Shown here piece by piece: positions 50,352 through 60,924 of a DNA stretch of 64,000 bases. Positions within the stretch are counted from its first letter, which is position 1, and every line of letters starts with the position of its first letter. Source of the stretch: Burkholderiales bacterium Ga0077547 (GTDB lineage Bacteria > Pseudomonadota > Gammaproteobacteria > Burkholderiales > Burkholderiaceae_C); assembly GCA_001464195.1 (NCBI GenBank), contig LNEY01000022.1:1-64000 (forward strand), read 5' to 3'. The position numbers were made by a program, and so were the translations under genes. The notes beneath the pieces were generated by a model. It was not told the origin of the DNA, searched no databases, and saw only the letters and a list, made by a program, of their open reading frames with translations.

Positions 50352-52229
50352 TCAGCGCGGCTGGTACTCGGGGATGAAGCGCGCCAGCGCCGCCCGCTGA
50401 TCAGCGGGCGTGTGCCCCTGCTGCGGCTGCGCCAGCCATTGCAACAACGCGTCGGTCCACGCCTCGGTGGCATCGTCGTTCAGCCTGGCAATGCGCAGCC
50501 GCGGGTGGGCTGAGGGCTGCGTCAGGTCATCGTCGGCCAGCAGTTCTTCATAGAGCTTCTCGCCCGGCCGCAGGCCGCTGAACACGATGCCGATCTCGCG
50601 CTCGCGGTGGCCGGCCAGTCGAATCAGGTCGCGTGCGAGTTCCACGATCTTCACCGGCTCGCCCATGTCCAGCACATAGACCTGCCCGCTGCGCGCCAGC
50701 ACCGCCGACTGCAGCACCAGGCGCACCGCCTCGGGAATGGTCATGAAGTAGCGCGTGATGTCGGGGTGCGTCACCGTCACCGGGCCACCGCGGGCGATCT
50801 GCTCCTTGAACTTCGGAATCACACTGCCGCTGGAGCCCAGCACATTGCCGAAGCGCACCGCCGAAAAGACCGTGGATGAGCCCCGCGTGGCCAGGTGCGA
50901 CAGCACCCGCTCGGCGGCGCGCTTGCTCGCACCCATCACGTTGGTCGGGTTGACGGCCTTGTCGGTGCTGATCATCACGAAGCGCTCGGCGCCGCTTTCC
51001 ATGGCGGCGAGCGCCGCATGGTGCGTGCCCAACGTGTTGTTCTGCAACGCGGCCCAGGCGTTGTCGTCTTCCATCAGCGGGACGTGTTTGAACGCCGCCG
51101 CGTGGAACACCAACTGCGGGCGGTGCGCCAAGAAAGTGGCTCGCAGATGGGCCAGATCCTTCACGTCACCCATCAGCCGCACCAGCGGCAGGCTGGGGTG
51201 CGATTCGTTGAGCTGCTGCTCGATCTGGTACAGCGCGAACTCGCTGAGCTCATACAGCACCAGCCGCGCCGGGCCGTAGCGGGCAATCTGCCGGCACAGC
51301 TCGCTGCCGATCGAGCCGCCAGCGCCGGTGACCAGTACCGTCTTTCCCGACACCAGCTCGGCGATGCCCGCCTCGTCGAGCACGACGGGTTCGCGACCCA
51401 GCAGGTCATCGGGCTCGATCGCTCGGATGCGCTCGACGCGCGCGCTGCCCGATTGCAGCTCGCTGACCGAGGGCACCGTCAGCACCGGCAGGGCCGTGGC
51501 CGCGGCCAGCTCGATCGCCCGACGCCGTTGAGCAGCCGTGGCGCTCGGCAACGCGGTGATGATGTGCGTGGCCCCGGCGATCACGCGCGGGTCGCTCAGT
51601 TCGTCGAGGCGACCCAGCACCGGCGCACCGGAGATGCGTGCGCCCCGCTTGGCCGGGTCATCGTCGAGCAGACCGAGCACCGTCCAGCCCTGTTGCGGCA
51701 GGCCGGAAACCAGCAGCCGGGCCGCTTCGCCCGCGCCCATGATGATGGCGCGGCGCACATCACCGCTGCGCTTGCCGTTCACGCCACTGATCTGCGCGCG
51801 GGCGTGCTCGTACAGCATGCGGTACGCAATGCGTGTCATGCACAGACCCATCAGGGTGACGATCGGGTGCAAAGCCAGCACGGCTCGCGGCACCTGGTAG
51901 AGCTGCAGCATCAGCACACCCGTGGCGCACAGCGCACCAGCGATGCCACAGCTCCAGGTCAGTCGCTTGACCTCACCAAATCCCGAGAAGCGCCACATGC
52001 CACGCGGCACGCCGGCGAGCGAGAACACCACCAGATAGGTCACGATCACGCCCAGCAGCACCCAGCCGTCATAGCCGGGTCGGTGACTCCAGTAGCGCTC
52101 GAAGCCGAGCCGGAACAGGTAGGTGAAGTTCCAGCAGACGGCAATCACGGCTGCGTCGATCAGCAGCGTGAGCGGCTGGCGGTGCGGGCGCCAACGGGCC
52201 AGAAATCGATCGATGCGATGCCAGAGCAT
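50352..52229 (-). CDS. Membrane-anchored nucleotide-sugar 4,6-dehydratase (CapD/PglF/WbpM-like)
   Basis: N-terminal TMs; LVTGAGGSIGSELCRQIARYGPARLVLYELSEFALYQIEQQL...HAAAFKHVPLMEDD...MISTDKAVNPTNVMGASKR. Confidence 0.93.
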   Translation of the reverse strand: MLWHRIDRFLARWRPHRQPLTLLIDAAVIAVCWNFTYLFRLGFERYWSHRPGYDGWVLLGVIVTYLVVFSLAGVPRGMWRFSGFGEVKRLTWSCGIAGALCATGVLMLQLYQVPRAVLALHPIVTLMGLCMTRIAYRMLYEHARAQISGVNGKRSGDVRRAIIMGAGEAARLLVSGLPQQGWTVLGLLDDDPAKRGARISGAPVLGRLDELSDPRVIAGATHIITALPSATAAQRRRAIELAAATALPVLTVPSVSELQSGSARVERIRAIEPDDLLGREPVVLDEAGIAELVSGKTVLVTGAGGSIGSELCRQIARYGPARLVLYELSEFALYQIEQQLNESHPSLPLVRLMGDVKDLAHLRATFLAHRPQLVFHAAAFKHVPLMEDDNAWAALQNNTLGTHHAALAAMESGAERFVMISTDKAVNPTNVMGASKRAAERVLSHLATRGSSTVFSAVRFGNVLGSSGSVIPKFKEQIARGGPVTVTHPDITRYFMTIPEAVRLVLQSAVLARSGQVYVLDMGEPVKIVELARDLIRLAGHREREIGIVFSGLRPGEKLYEELLADDDLTQPSAHPRLRIARLNDDATEAWTDALLQWLAQPQQGHTPADQRAALARFIPEYQPR

Positions 52230-52238
52230 GGGAGGCGA

Positions 52239-52853
52239 TTATGTTGGCGTGCTGTTCCACAAGGTGCGCAGCGTGGCGACGATCAGCTGCCAATCGCCTG
52301 CGAAGCTGGCCTCGTCGACATAGCGCGCCGACAACTGCAACTTGGCAGGCAACACCACCTCGACATACTCGCGCTCGGGGTCGGCCGCGCGCGCCAGCAG
52401 CGCCGATTCGTCGCGGAAGGCCAACGATGCAGGGTCGGTGATGCCCGGCCGAACGCTGAGCACCTTGTCGCGCAAGGGCTTTGGATACAGCGCGACATAA
52501 CGCGGTACTTCCGGGCGCGGGCCGACCAGGCTCATGCGCCCCACGAACACATCGATCAGCTGCGCCAGTTCATCGAGCTTGGTGCGGCGCAACAGTGCAC
52601 CGACGCGGGTGATTCGGGGATCAGCGCCGACCGTGAGTAGGGCCGTCGTTGTCTCGCTGGCAATCTCCCGATGCACCATCGTGCGGAATTTGTGGATGCG
52701 GAACGTCACCCCGTGGCGCCCGACGCGCACCTGCCGAAAAAACACCGGCCCAGGCGAGTCCAGCTTGATCGCGATGGCGATGGCCAGCAGACATGGCGCC
52801 AGCAACAGCAGGCCCAGGCCCGAGGCCAGCACATCGAACAGCCGCTTCACCAT
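52239..52853 (-). CDS. PglC/WcaJ-type bacterial sugar transferase (initiating phosphoglycosyltransferase)
   Basis: MVKRLFDVLASGLGLLLLAPCLLAIAIAIKLDSPGPVFFRQVRVGRHGVTFRIHKFRTM. Confidence 0.94.
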   Translation of the reverse strand: MVKRLFDVLASGLGLLLLAPCLLAIAIAIKLDSPGPVFFRQVRVGRHGVTFRIHKFRTMVHREIASETTTALLTVGADPRITRVGALLRRTKLDELAQLIDVFVGRMSLVGPRPEVPRYVALYPKPLRDKVLSVRPGITDPASLAFRDESALLARAADPEREYVEVVLPAKLQLSARYVDEASFAGDWQLIVATLRTLWNSTPT

Positions 52854-52870
52854 CGACGGAATTGGCGCGT

Positions 52871-54040
52871 TCAGTCCAGCAGCGAGCGCACCGCGTCGAT
52901 CACGCGCTGCACCTCGGCCGGGCCCATGCGGGTGTACAGCGGCAGGCTCAGCATCTGCTCGTAGGCGCGCTGGCTGTGTGGGAACTGCTGCGGTTGCAAC
53001 TGATACCGGTCGCGCCAGTACGGCTGCAGGTGCAGCGGGATGTAGTGCACGCTGCAGCCGATGCCGGCGGCATACAGGCCTTCGATCAATTCATCGCGAG
53101 TCAGCTTGGCATCGTCGGCCAGACGCAGCACATACAGGTGCCAGGCGTGGGTGTCGCCAGGCAGTGGCTGCGGTGGTGTGATCACCGGCAGATTGGCGAA
53201 GGCCGCGTCGTAGCGCGCGGCCATGTCAGCGCGCGCCTGCTGAAAGGCGCGCGCCCGCTTGAGTTGGTGGATGCCCATCGCCGAGGCGATGTCGGTCAAG
53301 TTGTACTTGAAGCCCGGCGCGGTGACCTCGTAATACCAGCTCGGCACCTTGGCAGTGAAACGGTCGAAGGCATCTCGGTTGATGCCGTGCAGCCGCATCA
53401 CCTGGATGCGCTTGGCGATCTCGGCATCGCGTGTCACCACCATGCCGCCCTCACCGGTGGTCATCGTCTTGTTGGCGTAGAAGCTGAACACCGAGGCGTC
53501 GCTCGCCAGCGTGCCGACGAGTTGACCACCGCAGGTGGTCGGCAGCGCGTGCGCCGCGTCTTCCACCACCTTCAGGCCGTGGCGGCGCGCCAGGGCCAGC
53601 AGCGCCGTCATGTCGGCGGCCAGCCCGGCATAGTGCACCGGCATCACCGCCTTCGTGCGCGGCGTGATCGCAGCTTCGACCGCCGCAACATCGATGCACA
53701 AGGTGGCCGGGTCTATGTCGACCAGCACCACGTCGGCGCCCAGGTAGCGCACCACCTCGGCGGTGGCCGTGAAGGTGTGCGTGGTGGTGATGACCTCGTC
53801 GCCCGGGCCGATGCCCAGCGCTTCGAGCGCGAGGTGCAGTCCGGCCGTGGCCGAGTTGACAGCCATCGCGTGCAAGCCCGCATCACCGAGGAAGGCGCTG
53901 AAATCCTCCTCGAAACGCCGAGTCTTCGGCCCGGTCGTGATCCAGCCCGACTTCAGCGTGTCGACCACTTCGGCGATCTCGTCGTCGCCGATGTCCGGCA
54001 ACGCGAAGGGGATGAAGGGATTGGCAGGCGTGGTCGTCAT
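52871..54040 (-). CDS. DegT/DnrJ/EryC1-family PLP aminotransferase
   Basis: [22 protein letters not shown]...[14 protein letters not shown]...[20 protein letters not shown]; start 54040. Confidence 0.94.
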   Translation of the reverse strand: MTTTPANPFIPFALPDIGDDEIAEVVDTLKSGWITTGPKTRRFEEDFSAFLGDAGLHAMAVNSATAGLHLALEALGIGPGDEVITTTHTFTATAEVVRYLGADVVLVDIDPATLCIDVAAVEAAITPRTKAVMPVHYAGLAADMTALLALARRHGLKVVEDAAHALPTTCGGQLVGTLASDASVFSFYANKTMTTGEGGMVVTRDAEIAKRIQVMRLHGINRDAFDRFTAKVPSWYYEVTAPGFKYNLTDIASAMGIHQLKRARAFQQARADMAARYDAAFANLPVITPPQPLPGDTHAWHLYVLRLADDAKLTRDELIEGLYAAGIGCSVHYIPLHLQPYWRDRYQLQPQQFPHSQRAYEQMLSLPLYTRMGPAEVQRVIDAVRSLLD

Positions 54041-54756
54041 CGCGGTTTGCCTATCCAGCAGAGAAGGTGAGTGCGCAACAGTGGCAGCGTGTTCAACGCG
54101 CTGCAGAGCTTCGGATGAATTCGAGCTGCGCGACGGCTGAGCGGCGGGGCCAGCGTGACACGCCGCGCATCGATGCGGGCACTCGCAAACAGCGTGCGCA
54201 CCCGCGCCAGCGGCACCCCGCGCACATCGGGGTTGCGCGGGTTGTTGTAAGTGAAGTCGTACCAGAGCACGGCGCCGCCAGGGCGAACCCAGCGCCACAT
54301 CGCCTCGGCCAGGCGCTTCTGGAAGGCGTCGTCGAGCAGCGAGCTGAACACCGTCGACTGGTAGACCAGATCGAAGCTGCTGGCCTCAAAGGGCAGCTGC
54401 AAAGCGTCACCTTCATGCAGCACGGTGGCAGCCGGCAGCTGGCGGCGTGCTGCCGCCGCACGCTCAGGCAAGAGTTCGTTGCCGACCAGCCGGCTCGCGT
54501 CGAACCCGAGGCTGGCCAACTCGAGCAAGTTGCTGCCGCTGCCACAGCCGATTTCCAGCACGCGCAATTGGTCCAGAGGTTGCGCCGCGTGACGTGACAG
54601 CAGATCCAGCATGACCCGCTGCCGCTGCTGCCGCGCCAGCGTCACCTCCGGACGCAGCGGGCTGTAAAGATCGGCGCCGGTACCGCTCGCAGCGCGGAGC
54701 GCATAGCGCTCCGCCACCGCCAACGGTTCGTCATTGTGCTGAGGGGTTGTGGTCAC
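54037..54756 (-). CDS. Class I SAM-dependent methyltransferase
   Basis: [44 protein letters not shown]...[16 protein letters not shown]. Confidence 0.85.
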   Translation of the reverse strand: MTTTPQHNDEPLAVAERYALRAASGTGADLYSPLRPEVTLARQQRQRVMLDLLSRHAAQPLDQLRVLEIGCGSGSNLLELASLGFDASRLVGNELLPERAAAARRQLPAATVLHEGDALQLPFEASSFDLVYQSTVFSSLLDDAFQKRLAEAMWRWVRPGGAVLWYDFTYNNPRNPDVRGVPLARVRTLFASARIDARRVTLAPPLSRRAARIHPKLCSALNTLPLLRTHLLCWIGKPR

Positions 54757-54766
54757 GGAAGGATTG

Positions 54767-55801
54767 TCAGCGCGTCAGGCGCGTGGCGACTGCGCCAGGC
54801 GTTCGCCGCAGGAGCAGCACTTCAACCAGCGCATGACCGAAGCCAATGCCATAACCCAGGTGCATGCAGGTGATGGCCGTTGCGATGCCTACCGCATCGC
54901 GCAGCCGATGCGGTGCACAGGCAAGCGCTGCGCCACTGAAGAGCCCTGTCAGCGCATAAACACCAAGCACAGTGGCCAGCGCGGCACGTGCCAGCATCGA
55001 CCACGGCGTCAACGCTGTCAGACAGGCAAGTCCCGCCACGAAGACGAACGGCGCCAGATGTCGAAGCGACGCCGGCAGACGGTGCTTACGTATCACGGGA
55101 ACCTTCCAGTAACCGTATTGGTAGAACTGACGAAAAAGCGCTACGAACGAGGCGCGTGGCGTGTAGGTCGATCGGATGGCCGCGCTCTGCCACACGACAC
55201 CGCCCGATCGCACGATGCGCAGGTTCAGCTCGTCGTCCTGGTTGCGGACCAGCGACTCATCGAAACCACCGAGTCGAATCAAGTCCTCGCGGCGCCAAGC
55301 GCCGAGATAGACGGTATCGACAGGGCCGCTGTAATCCAGACGCCGTGATGCCGCACCGCCCGAGCCGAACCGGCTTTGAAACGCCAGCGCAATCGCCGCC
55401 TGCGGCCAGCCGTCGCCCACCGGTCGCCACGGCCCGCCGACACAAGTGGCACCCGTCGCTTTCAATGCGGCCAGGCACTCGGCGATGTAGTTGGTGGCAT
55501 AGGCGGTGTGCACATCCATGCGCACGATCACCTCGCCGCGCGCTGCATCGATCGCGCGGTTCAAACCGCTGGAGACGATGCGCTGCGGGTTGTCGATCAA
55601 CTGCAAGCGCGGGTCGCCTGCACACAGCGACTGCAGCAGCTCACGCGTGCCATCGTCACTGCGGCCATCGGCGATCAGCACCTGCAGCGCCCAGCCAGTG
55701 GGCAGCGTCTGGCGTGCCAGATCCGCGCAGAACGAGGCGATGTGCACACGCTCGTTGCGGCAGGGCACGATGACGCTGACGGTCTGCAGCGCGTCAGTCA
55801 T
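54767..55801 (-). CDS. Glycosyltransferase family 2
   Basis: VSVIVPCRNERVHIASFCADLARQTLPTGWALQVLIADGRSDDGTRELL...; C-terminal TMs. Confidence 0.88.
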   Translation of the reverse strand: MTDALQTVSVIVPCRNERVHIASFCADLARQTLPTGWALQVLIADGRSDDGTRELLQSLCAGDPRLQLIDNPQRIVSSGLNRAIDAARGEVIVRMDVHTAYATNYIAECLAALKATGATCVGGPWRPVGDGWPQAAIALAFQSRFGSGGAASRRLDYSGPVDTVYLGAWRREDLIRLGGFDESLVRNQDDELNLRIVRSGGVVWQSAAIRSTYTPRASFVALFRQFYQYGYWKVPVIRKHRLPASLRHLAPFVFVAGLACLTALTPWSMLARAALATVLGVYALTGLFSGAALACAPHRLRDAVGIATAITCMHLGYGIGFGHALVEVLLLRRTPGAVATRLTR

Positions 55802-56922
55802 CGCACGGGATCTGGAGAGGCAACGGGCTGCTGCGCGTGTCGCGCAATGACGCCGTCAAAACAACGCAGCATCACGTCAACGCTGTGCGGCCAGTCGTAG
55901 CGCGCCAGCACCCGCTCTCGTCCGGCCGCACCGAAACGGCGACGCAGCTCGGGTGCGGCGATCAGCCGCTGAATCGCCTGCGCCAACGCCGCCACGTCTT
56001 CGCGTGGAACAACCCAACCGGTCTCGCCCTGCACCACCACCTCGGGCAGGCCACCGACATCACTGACCACCACAGGCAAACCACAGGCCGAGGCTTCGAG
56101 TACCGCGACGCCGAAGCTCTCGCTGTCGAGCCGGCTCGCGGCCACGTACAGGTCGAAGCGGTTCAACCACTGCGGCACCTCGGCATGCGGCACGGAACCG
56201 ACAAAACGCACGTGGGCCGCGATGCCCAGCGTTCGACTCAAGGCCTCGAGTTCGGCGCGCTGCGGGCCGTCCCCGACGATGACCAGTGACAGCGCAGCGC
56301 TCGGCTCCGCGGCCTGCCGCAGCTGCGCAAACGCCCGCAGCAGCAGATCGATGCCGTACTTCGGCGCCAGCGTCTTCACGGTGCCAATCACGATGCCGTC
56401 GCGCGGCTGAGGCTGCGGCGCGAAGCGCTCGGTGTCGATGCCAAACGGGGTCACTGCGACATGGCCGATGTCGGGGACCAGGCGGCGCACGTGCCGCGCC
56501 ATCGCCTGGCTGGTCGATGCCACCGCATCAGCCTGTCGCAGGTTACGGCGCAGCAGCCAGCCTTTGAGCCGGCCCTTGGATCCACCTTCATACGGAAAGT
56601 CATAGACGTCGCTGCCCCAGACCGACAGCAGCCAGGGCCGAAAACCAGCGAGCGCGGCGGTGGTGCCGTAGCCGCTGGCGTAGTGCGCATTCAGCAGGTC
56701 AGGCCGTTCGTCGCGCAGCAGCCGCTTGAGCGCAGGCACATTGCAAAAGTAGCCCACCGTTCCGCAGTGCGGCAGGCGAACCAGCTTCACACCGACCGGC
56801 GCTTGCCACGACGCAGGATCGTGCTGCGTGGCCAGTACCAGTTGGATGCCCCGCCCGTGCAGCGCCTCGACCCAGCGCTGGGTATGGATCACGCTGGCCG
56901 GCGCGAGCAGCAGCAACTTCAT
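55798..56922 (-). CDS. Glycosyltransferase family 4 (GT-B)
   Basis: HYASGYGTTAALAGFRPWLLSVWGSDVYDFPYE...VAVTPFGIDTERF...ESFGVAVLEASACGLPVVVSDVGGLPEVV. Confidence 0.9.
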   Translation of the reverse strand: MKLLLLAPASVIHTQRWVEALHGRGIQLVLATQHDPASWQAPVGVKLVRLPHCGTVGYFCNVPALKRLLRDERPDLLNAHYASGYGTTAALAGFRPWLLSVWGSDVYDFPYEGGSKGRLKGWLLRRNLRQADAVASTSQAMARHVRRLVPDIGHVAVTPFGIDTERFAPQPQPRDGIVIGTVKTLAPKYGIDLLLRAFAQLRQAAEPSAALSLVIVGDGPQRAELEALSRTLGIAAHVRFVGSVPHAEVPQWLNRFDLYVAASRLDSESFGVAVLEASACGLPVVVSDVGGLPEVVVQGETGWVVPREDVAALAQAIQRLIAAPELRRRFGAAGRERVLARYDWPHSVDVMLRCFDGVIARHAQQPVASPDPVR

Positions 56923-56968
56923 CGGACAACGGCCGTCGACAAGGATCGAGAGGTGCGCATCGATGGGC

Positions 56969-57955
56969 TCATTCGACGCGCTGCAGTTCGACCGCGATCT
57001 GGTCGCCCTGGTGCTCGCGGTTCAATTGTTCGGCGCGATGCGCCATGTGGCGCAACTGCGCTGCCGTTAACACACCAGGCGCCGGTGTGATGTCATGACA
57101 GCCGCTGCGCATCAGCGGGATGCCGCGGCGGTATTGCTCGCTTCCCCAGAACTGGAACGCATCGGCGTCGTCGGTGATGCGGCACACGCTGAACCCGCAG
57201 CGCTCGGCCAGCAACGCGATGCTCTGCCGCGAATGCAGCACCAGGTGCCGGGGCGCATCGAGCGCACACCAGTCGACGCCGTAGTGGCGCCAGGCGTGCG
57301 AACTCACCGTCGGAATACGCACCAGACAGCGGCCACCGTGCGCCAGCAGGCGGTGCGCCGCGCGCAAGGCCGCCGGCTCGTCGAGGATGTGTTCGAGCGA
57401 GTGGTGGAACATCACCAGATCGAACGACGCCGTAGGCAAGGCGTCCAGTTCGGCCTTCTGCACGCGCAGGCCACCGCCCAGGTCGAGGTCATGCGCAATG
57501 AACGGGTCGACACCCTGCAGCCGGGTGTAGCCCGCCGACTGCAAGGCCAGCAGCAACTCGCCGCTACCGCAGCCCACATCAACGATGCGCGCGTCAGGCC
57601 GCAAGCTCAATGACTGCAAAGATGCCAACGCGCGGAAGGGTCGCCTCTGGGCCAGCACCCATCCCAAAGGGTTGAACTGCCCCGTGAGATGCCGGTTGCG
57701 CGCGCGCACCAGAAACCTGCCTAGGCGGCCCGGCGCCCTGCGCTCGCCGAACGAGTAATAGCCCTCGCCGTAATGACGCGACAAGTCCGCTGGGATGGCG
57801 GCAATCTGCAAGCAGCCGCAGGCTGCGCACAGCCGGTAGTCGAAGTGATCGCCAGGGCCGAACATCATGTCGCGCACCCGGTGGAGCTGGAACGGGCCGG
57901 CGCTGTCGCAGATGCGACAGTGCGGTTCTGTGTCGATGCTCTCGACAGCGCTCAC
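56969..57955 (-). CDS. Class I SAM-dependent methyltransferase with N-terminal zinc-ribbon-like Cys motif
   Basis: HCRICDSAG...CAACGCLQ; RIVDVGCGSGELLLALQSAGYTRLQGVDPF...FHHSLEHILDEPAALR. Confidence 0.88.
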   Translation of the reverse strand: MSAVESIDTEPHCRICDSAGPFQLHRVRDMMFGPGDHFDYRLCAACGCLQIAAIPADLSRHYGEGYYSFGERRAPGRLGRFLVRARNRHLTGQFNPLGWVLAQRRPFRALASLQSLSLRPDARIVDVGCGSGELLLALQSAGYTRLQGVDPFIAHDLDLGGGLRVQKAELDALPTASFDLVMFHHSLEHILDEPAALRAAHRLLAHGGRCLVRIPTVSSHAWRHYGVDWCALDAPRHLVLHSRQSIALLAERCGFSVCRITDDADAFQFWGSEQYRRGIPLMRSGCHDITPAPGVLTAAQLRHMAHRAEQLNREHQGDQIAVELQRVE

Positions 57956-58941
57956 AGCCGGCCCGCCATCACCGCCTCGAATTCATCGCGCGTCACGCGA
58001 TCCATCGTCCGCGCCCGTTGCACCAGCCGCCACAGAAAGGCACGCAGTTCGCCTGGAGACCAATTGCCGCTGCGCCACAGCAGCGCGGCAACATACGGGA
58101 GGTAGACCACCAACCAGCACCACCAGCGCAGCGGACCAAAACGCAGGCGCATGTGGATGAACCGGTTGAGGTAGTAGAGAAACACCTTGGCATTCTGGCG
58201 CGGGCCTGCCGCCGCGTTGAACGCTGAGCTGACCTTGTGCTGCACCACCGCCGCCGTCAGGCACACCGCCGACAGACCTCGGTCTCGCATCCACAGCGCG
58301 AGTTCGAAGTCTTCCTCGCCGAAGAAGAATCGCTCGGAGAACCCGCCCCGCGCCGCGAAATCGGCGGTGCGCACCGCGAAGCAGCAGCCGGTGAAAAAAC
58401 TGCAAGCAATCTCGCCGCGCTGCGCGCCCTCGGCGCGAGGCCGGCCCGCGAGGTGATAGCGGCGTACGCCAACCGAGTGGATCACGCCACCGCAATTCCA
58501 GATGCGGTCACTGCCGTGCACCGTCAGCATCGGCAAGCAGGCGTAGCAGGCGGCATCGCCGACGAGGCGCACTGCGATGCGATCGAGCGCGTCGGCTTCA
58601 ACCACGGTGTCGTTGTTCAGGAACACGGTGACGCCGCAACCCATCGCCACGGCTGCACGCAGCCCGAGGTTGCACCCGGCCGCAAAGCCGAGGTTCTCGC
58701 CGGCCTCGATCAGCACCGCCCGGGCACCGGTTCGCCGGGTTGGCAGCGCGACAGCTGTGGTGCTCAGCAGTTCGATGTCACGCTGTGCCAGCGCGTTCGT
58801 GATGTGCTGAACCGAGTCGTCTGTCGACCCGTTGTCGACGATGATGACCAGAGCCTGGTCGGACCCGGCATACAGCGAGGCCAGGCAGGCCAGCGTGTCG
58901 GCTGCGCCGTTCCAGTTGATGATGACCACGGCGAATGTCAT
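57952..58941 (-). CDS. Glycosyltransferase family 2 (rhamnosyltransferase-like)
   Basis: VVIINWNGAADTLACLASLYAGSDQALVIIVDNGSTDDSVQ...NLGFAAGCNLGLRAAVAMGCGVTVFLNNDTVVE; start 58941. Confidence 0.9.
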   Translation of the reverse strand: MTFAVVIINWNGAADTLACLASLYAGSDQALVIIVDNGSTDDSVQHITNALAQRDIELLSTTAVALPTRRTGARAVLIEAGENLGFAAGCNLGLRAAVAMGCGVTVFLNNDTVVEADALDRIAVRLVGDAACYACLPMLTVHGSDRIWNCGGVIHSVGVRRYHLAGRPRAEGAQRGEIACSFFTGCCFAVRTADFAARGGFSERFFFGEEDFELALWMRDRGLSAVCLTAAVVQHKVSSAFNAAAGPRQNAKVFLYYLNRFIHMRLRFGPLRWWCWLVVYLPYVAALLWRSGNWSPGELRAFLWRLVQRARTMDRVTRDEFEAVMAGRL

Positions 58942-60134
58942 CGGTGGATTCGGCACAGCCGCCAGACCATGCCGGTGTAGGTCAACCCTGCGATCAGCTT
59001 GGCCAGCGCGACCCCGGGCGGGCCGTACCGTTCTGCCAAGTTCGGCGCGATCAGCAGGAAGAGCACCATGGCCAGCGCGACGCCGGCGAACAGCCAGTGG
59101 GTTCGGCCACGCAGTTCGACCGGCTTCTGCACGAAGCCGGCAGAGGTCCACAGCGCGCCCGCTGCGACCAGCACCAGGGCAGTCGACACATCGTCGGTCA
59201 ACGCTGCCGAAATTCGCCCCAGGCCCGACACCGACAACGCAATTCCCATCAGCACACACAAGGCGCCAATCGCCAGCACCCCGAGCAGCGCAAGCCGGCG
59301 CAAGCGACGCAGCGCGGCCGCATCAGGATCGGCTGCTTGCGCCAGGTAGGTCGGCATCATCGCCTGCGCCAACGCGCCACCCAAGGCGGCGAACACCGCA
59401 TTGATCACATCGGCCTGGGCCGCATACCGACCGCTCGCAACGAGCCCCGAGGCAGTAGCCACCACCGATCGCTCGGCCAGCGAAAGCGCAACGATCACCG
59501 CCATCCATCCTGCCAGGCCGACACCGTAGCCCACGTACTGGGCATCGATCACTCGGCTGCCCGCAGGTACCAACGCCGCGCGCCGGGTGCCCACCAACAG
59601 CAGGCAAGCCAGCACCGACAACCCCTGCGCCAGCAACGGCGATTCCGCGAGCGCGCCCCACCCATGAAACAGCACGAACGTCAGCACCAGAGCGAGGCCA
59701 GCGCGCCAGGCGTCGAGCGCAAACACGGCGTCAGCTCTCGCACTGGCAACAAACAAGCTGCGCCGGGTGTCCATGACCGCGAGCGCGGGGATCGACGCGA
59801 TCGCGATCAGCGCCGCGCCCGACCATTCGCCACGCCACGTCATATAGGCCGCGACCAGCGGGCAGGCCAGCGCCGCCGCGCACAAGGGCAAGCCGAGCAG
59901 ACCCCAGCGCATGGCCGAAGGCGACAGTTCCCGGGCATACCGCAGCATCGCCTGGGCACTGATCCCACCCACGAAACCGGCTGCGACACCCGCAGCCAGC
60001 AGAGCCAGGCTGTAGCGCGCGTAATCCTCGGGGCTCAGCGTGCCGATGCACAGCAGCGTCAGCCCCATCGACGCGATGGCGGGAACAACACGCGCCGCAG
60101 CGTACGTGGGCAAAGCTCGTAATGACTGCCTCAT
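58938..60134 (-). CDS. Polytopic polysaccharide flippase (Wzx-like)
   Basis: About 398 aa with many hydrophobic segments; RQSLRALPTYAAARVVPAIASMGLTLLCIGTLSPEDYARYSLALLAAGVAAGFVGGISAQAMLRYARE; inside the glycan cluster. Confidence 0.75.
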   Translation of the reverse strand: MRQSLRALPTYAAARVVPAIASMGLTLLCIGTLSPEDYARYSLALLAAGVAAGFVGGISAQAMLRYARELSPSAMRWGLLGLPLCAAALACPLVAAYMTWRGEWSGAALIAIASIPALAVMDTRRSLFVASARADAVFALDAWRAGLALVLTFVLFHGWGALAESPLLAQGLSVLACLLLVGTRRAALVPAGSRVIDAQYVGYGVGLAGWMAVIVALSLAERSVVATASGLVASGRYAAQADVINAVFAALGGALAQAMMPTYLAQAADPDAAALRRLRRLALLGVLAIGALCVLMGIALSVSGLGRISAALTDDVSTALVLVAAGALWTSAGFVQKPVELRGRTHWLFAGVALAMVLFLLIAPNLAERYGPPGVALAKLIAGLTYTGMVWRLCRIHR

Positions 60135-60895
60135 CCCAACGCCGCGCCAACCCTGACGGGGCGATGCGCCACCATGAAGTAGCCCAGCGGAAACCGGGAG
60201 CCTGTCCGCGCCGCGATGCGCTGCCCCAGGCGACAGCGATCCAGCAGCGCGACAAGGCCCTGAACCGTGGAGGACAGCCCATGGCCGAGGGCGGGCACGT
60301 GCGTGAGGTGCTTGGCCAGCAGATCCGCAAGCACATGGAGGCTGCCTCCGATGGGCAGCAGCAACGTCACATCCAAGCCCGCCTGAACAGCGAAGCGCCG
60401 CAACGCGTATTCGGTGTAGCGGGCGTAGTCGTGCGGTGCTTCGTGCACACCATACAAAAACGGCGTGTTCAGCAGCACATAGCCACCCGGGGACAGCAGG
60501 CGTGCCATCTCGCGCCACAGGGTCTCGGGTATGGCCACGTGCTCCAGCACATCGGACAGGATGATCGTGTCGAACCTCGCATCCGCATACGGCAGCACCT
60601 GCGACAGATCGGCTTCCAGATCCAGGTATCCGCCAGCGTGCACCGACTGCGGCCAGTCCACGCAGGTCACCTCGTCAACCAGGCGGCGATAGGCGCCGTA
60701 CAACGGCACCTTGCCACAACCCAGATCGATCAGCCGGCCACGCGCATAGCGAGGCAACTGCTGGTCGTAGAGGGCAGCGACGCAGTCTGTGATCAGCCGC
60801 GAGCCAACGCCAAGCTCAGCCGTGTCGCGCGAGGCTTGCCATCGACCCTGGCGCCGCACGTACTTGCTTTCGATCCAGCGGTCTTCATGGCGCAT
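60131..60895 (-). CDS. Class I SAM-dependent methyltransferase
   Basis: RGRLIDLGCGKVPLYGAYRRLVDEVTCVDWPQ...FDTIILSDVLEHVAIPETLWREMARLLSPGGYVLLNTPF. Confidence 0.88.
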   Translation of the reverse strand: MRHEDRWIESKYVRRQGRWQASRDTAELGVGSRLITDCVAALYDQQLPRYARGRLIDLGCGKVPLYGAYRRLVDEVTCVDWPQSVHAGGYLDLEADLSQVLPYADARFDTIILSDVLEHVAIPETLWREMARLLSPGGYVLLNTPFLYGVHEAPHDYARYTEYALRRFAVQAGLDVTLLLPIGGSLHVLADLLAKHLTHVPALGHGLSSTVQGLVALLDRCRLGQRIAARTGSRFPLGYFMVAHRPVRVGAALG

Positions 60896-60924
60896 GAGGG
60901 CGAGTGAGACAGATCAGCGCTTGC

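Noticed and set aside
50895-52640. 581-aa plus-strand ORF opposite the dehydratase and sugar transferase
   Set aside because: Shadow ORF with no domain signature.
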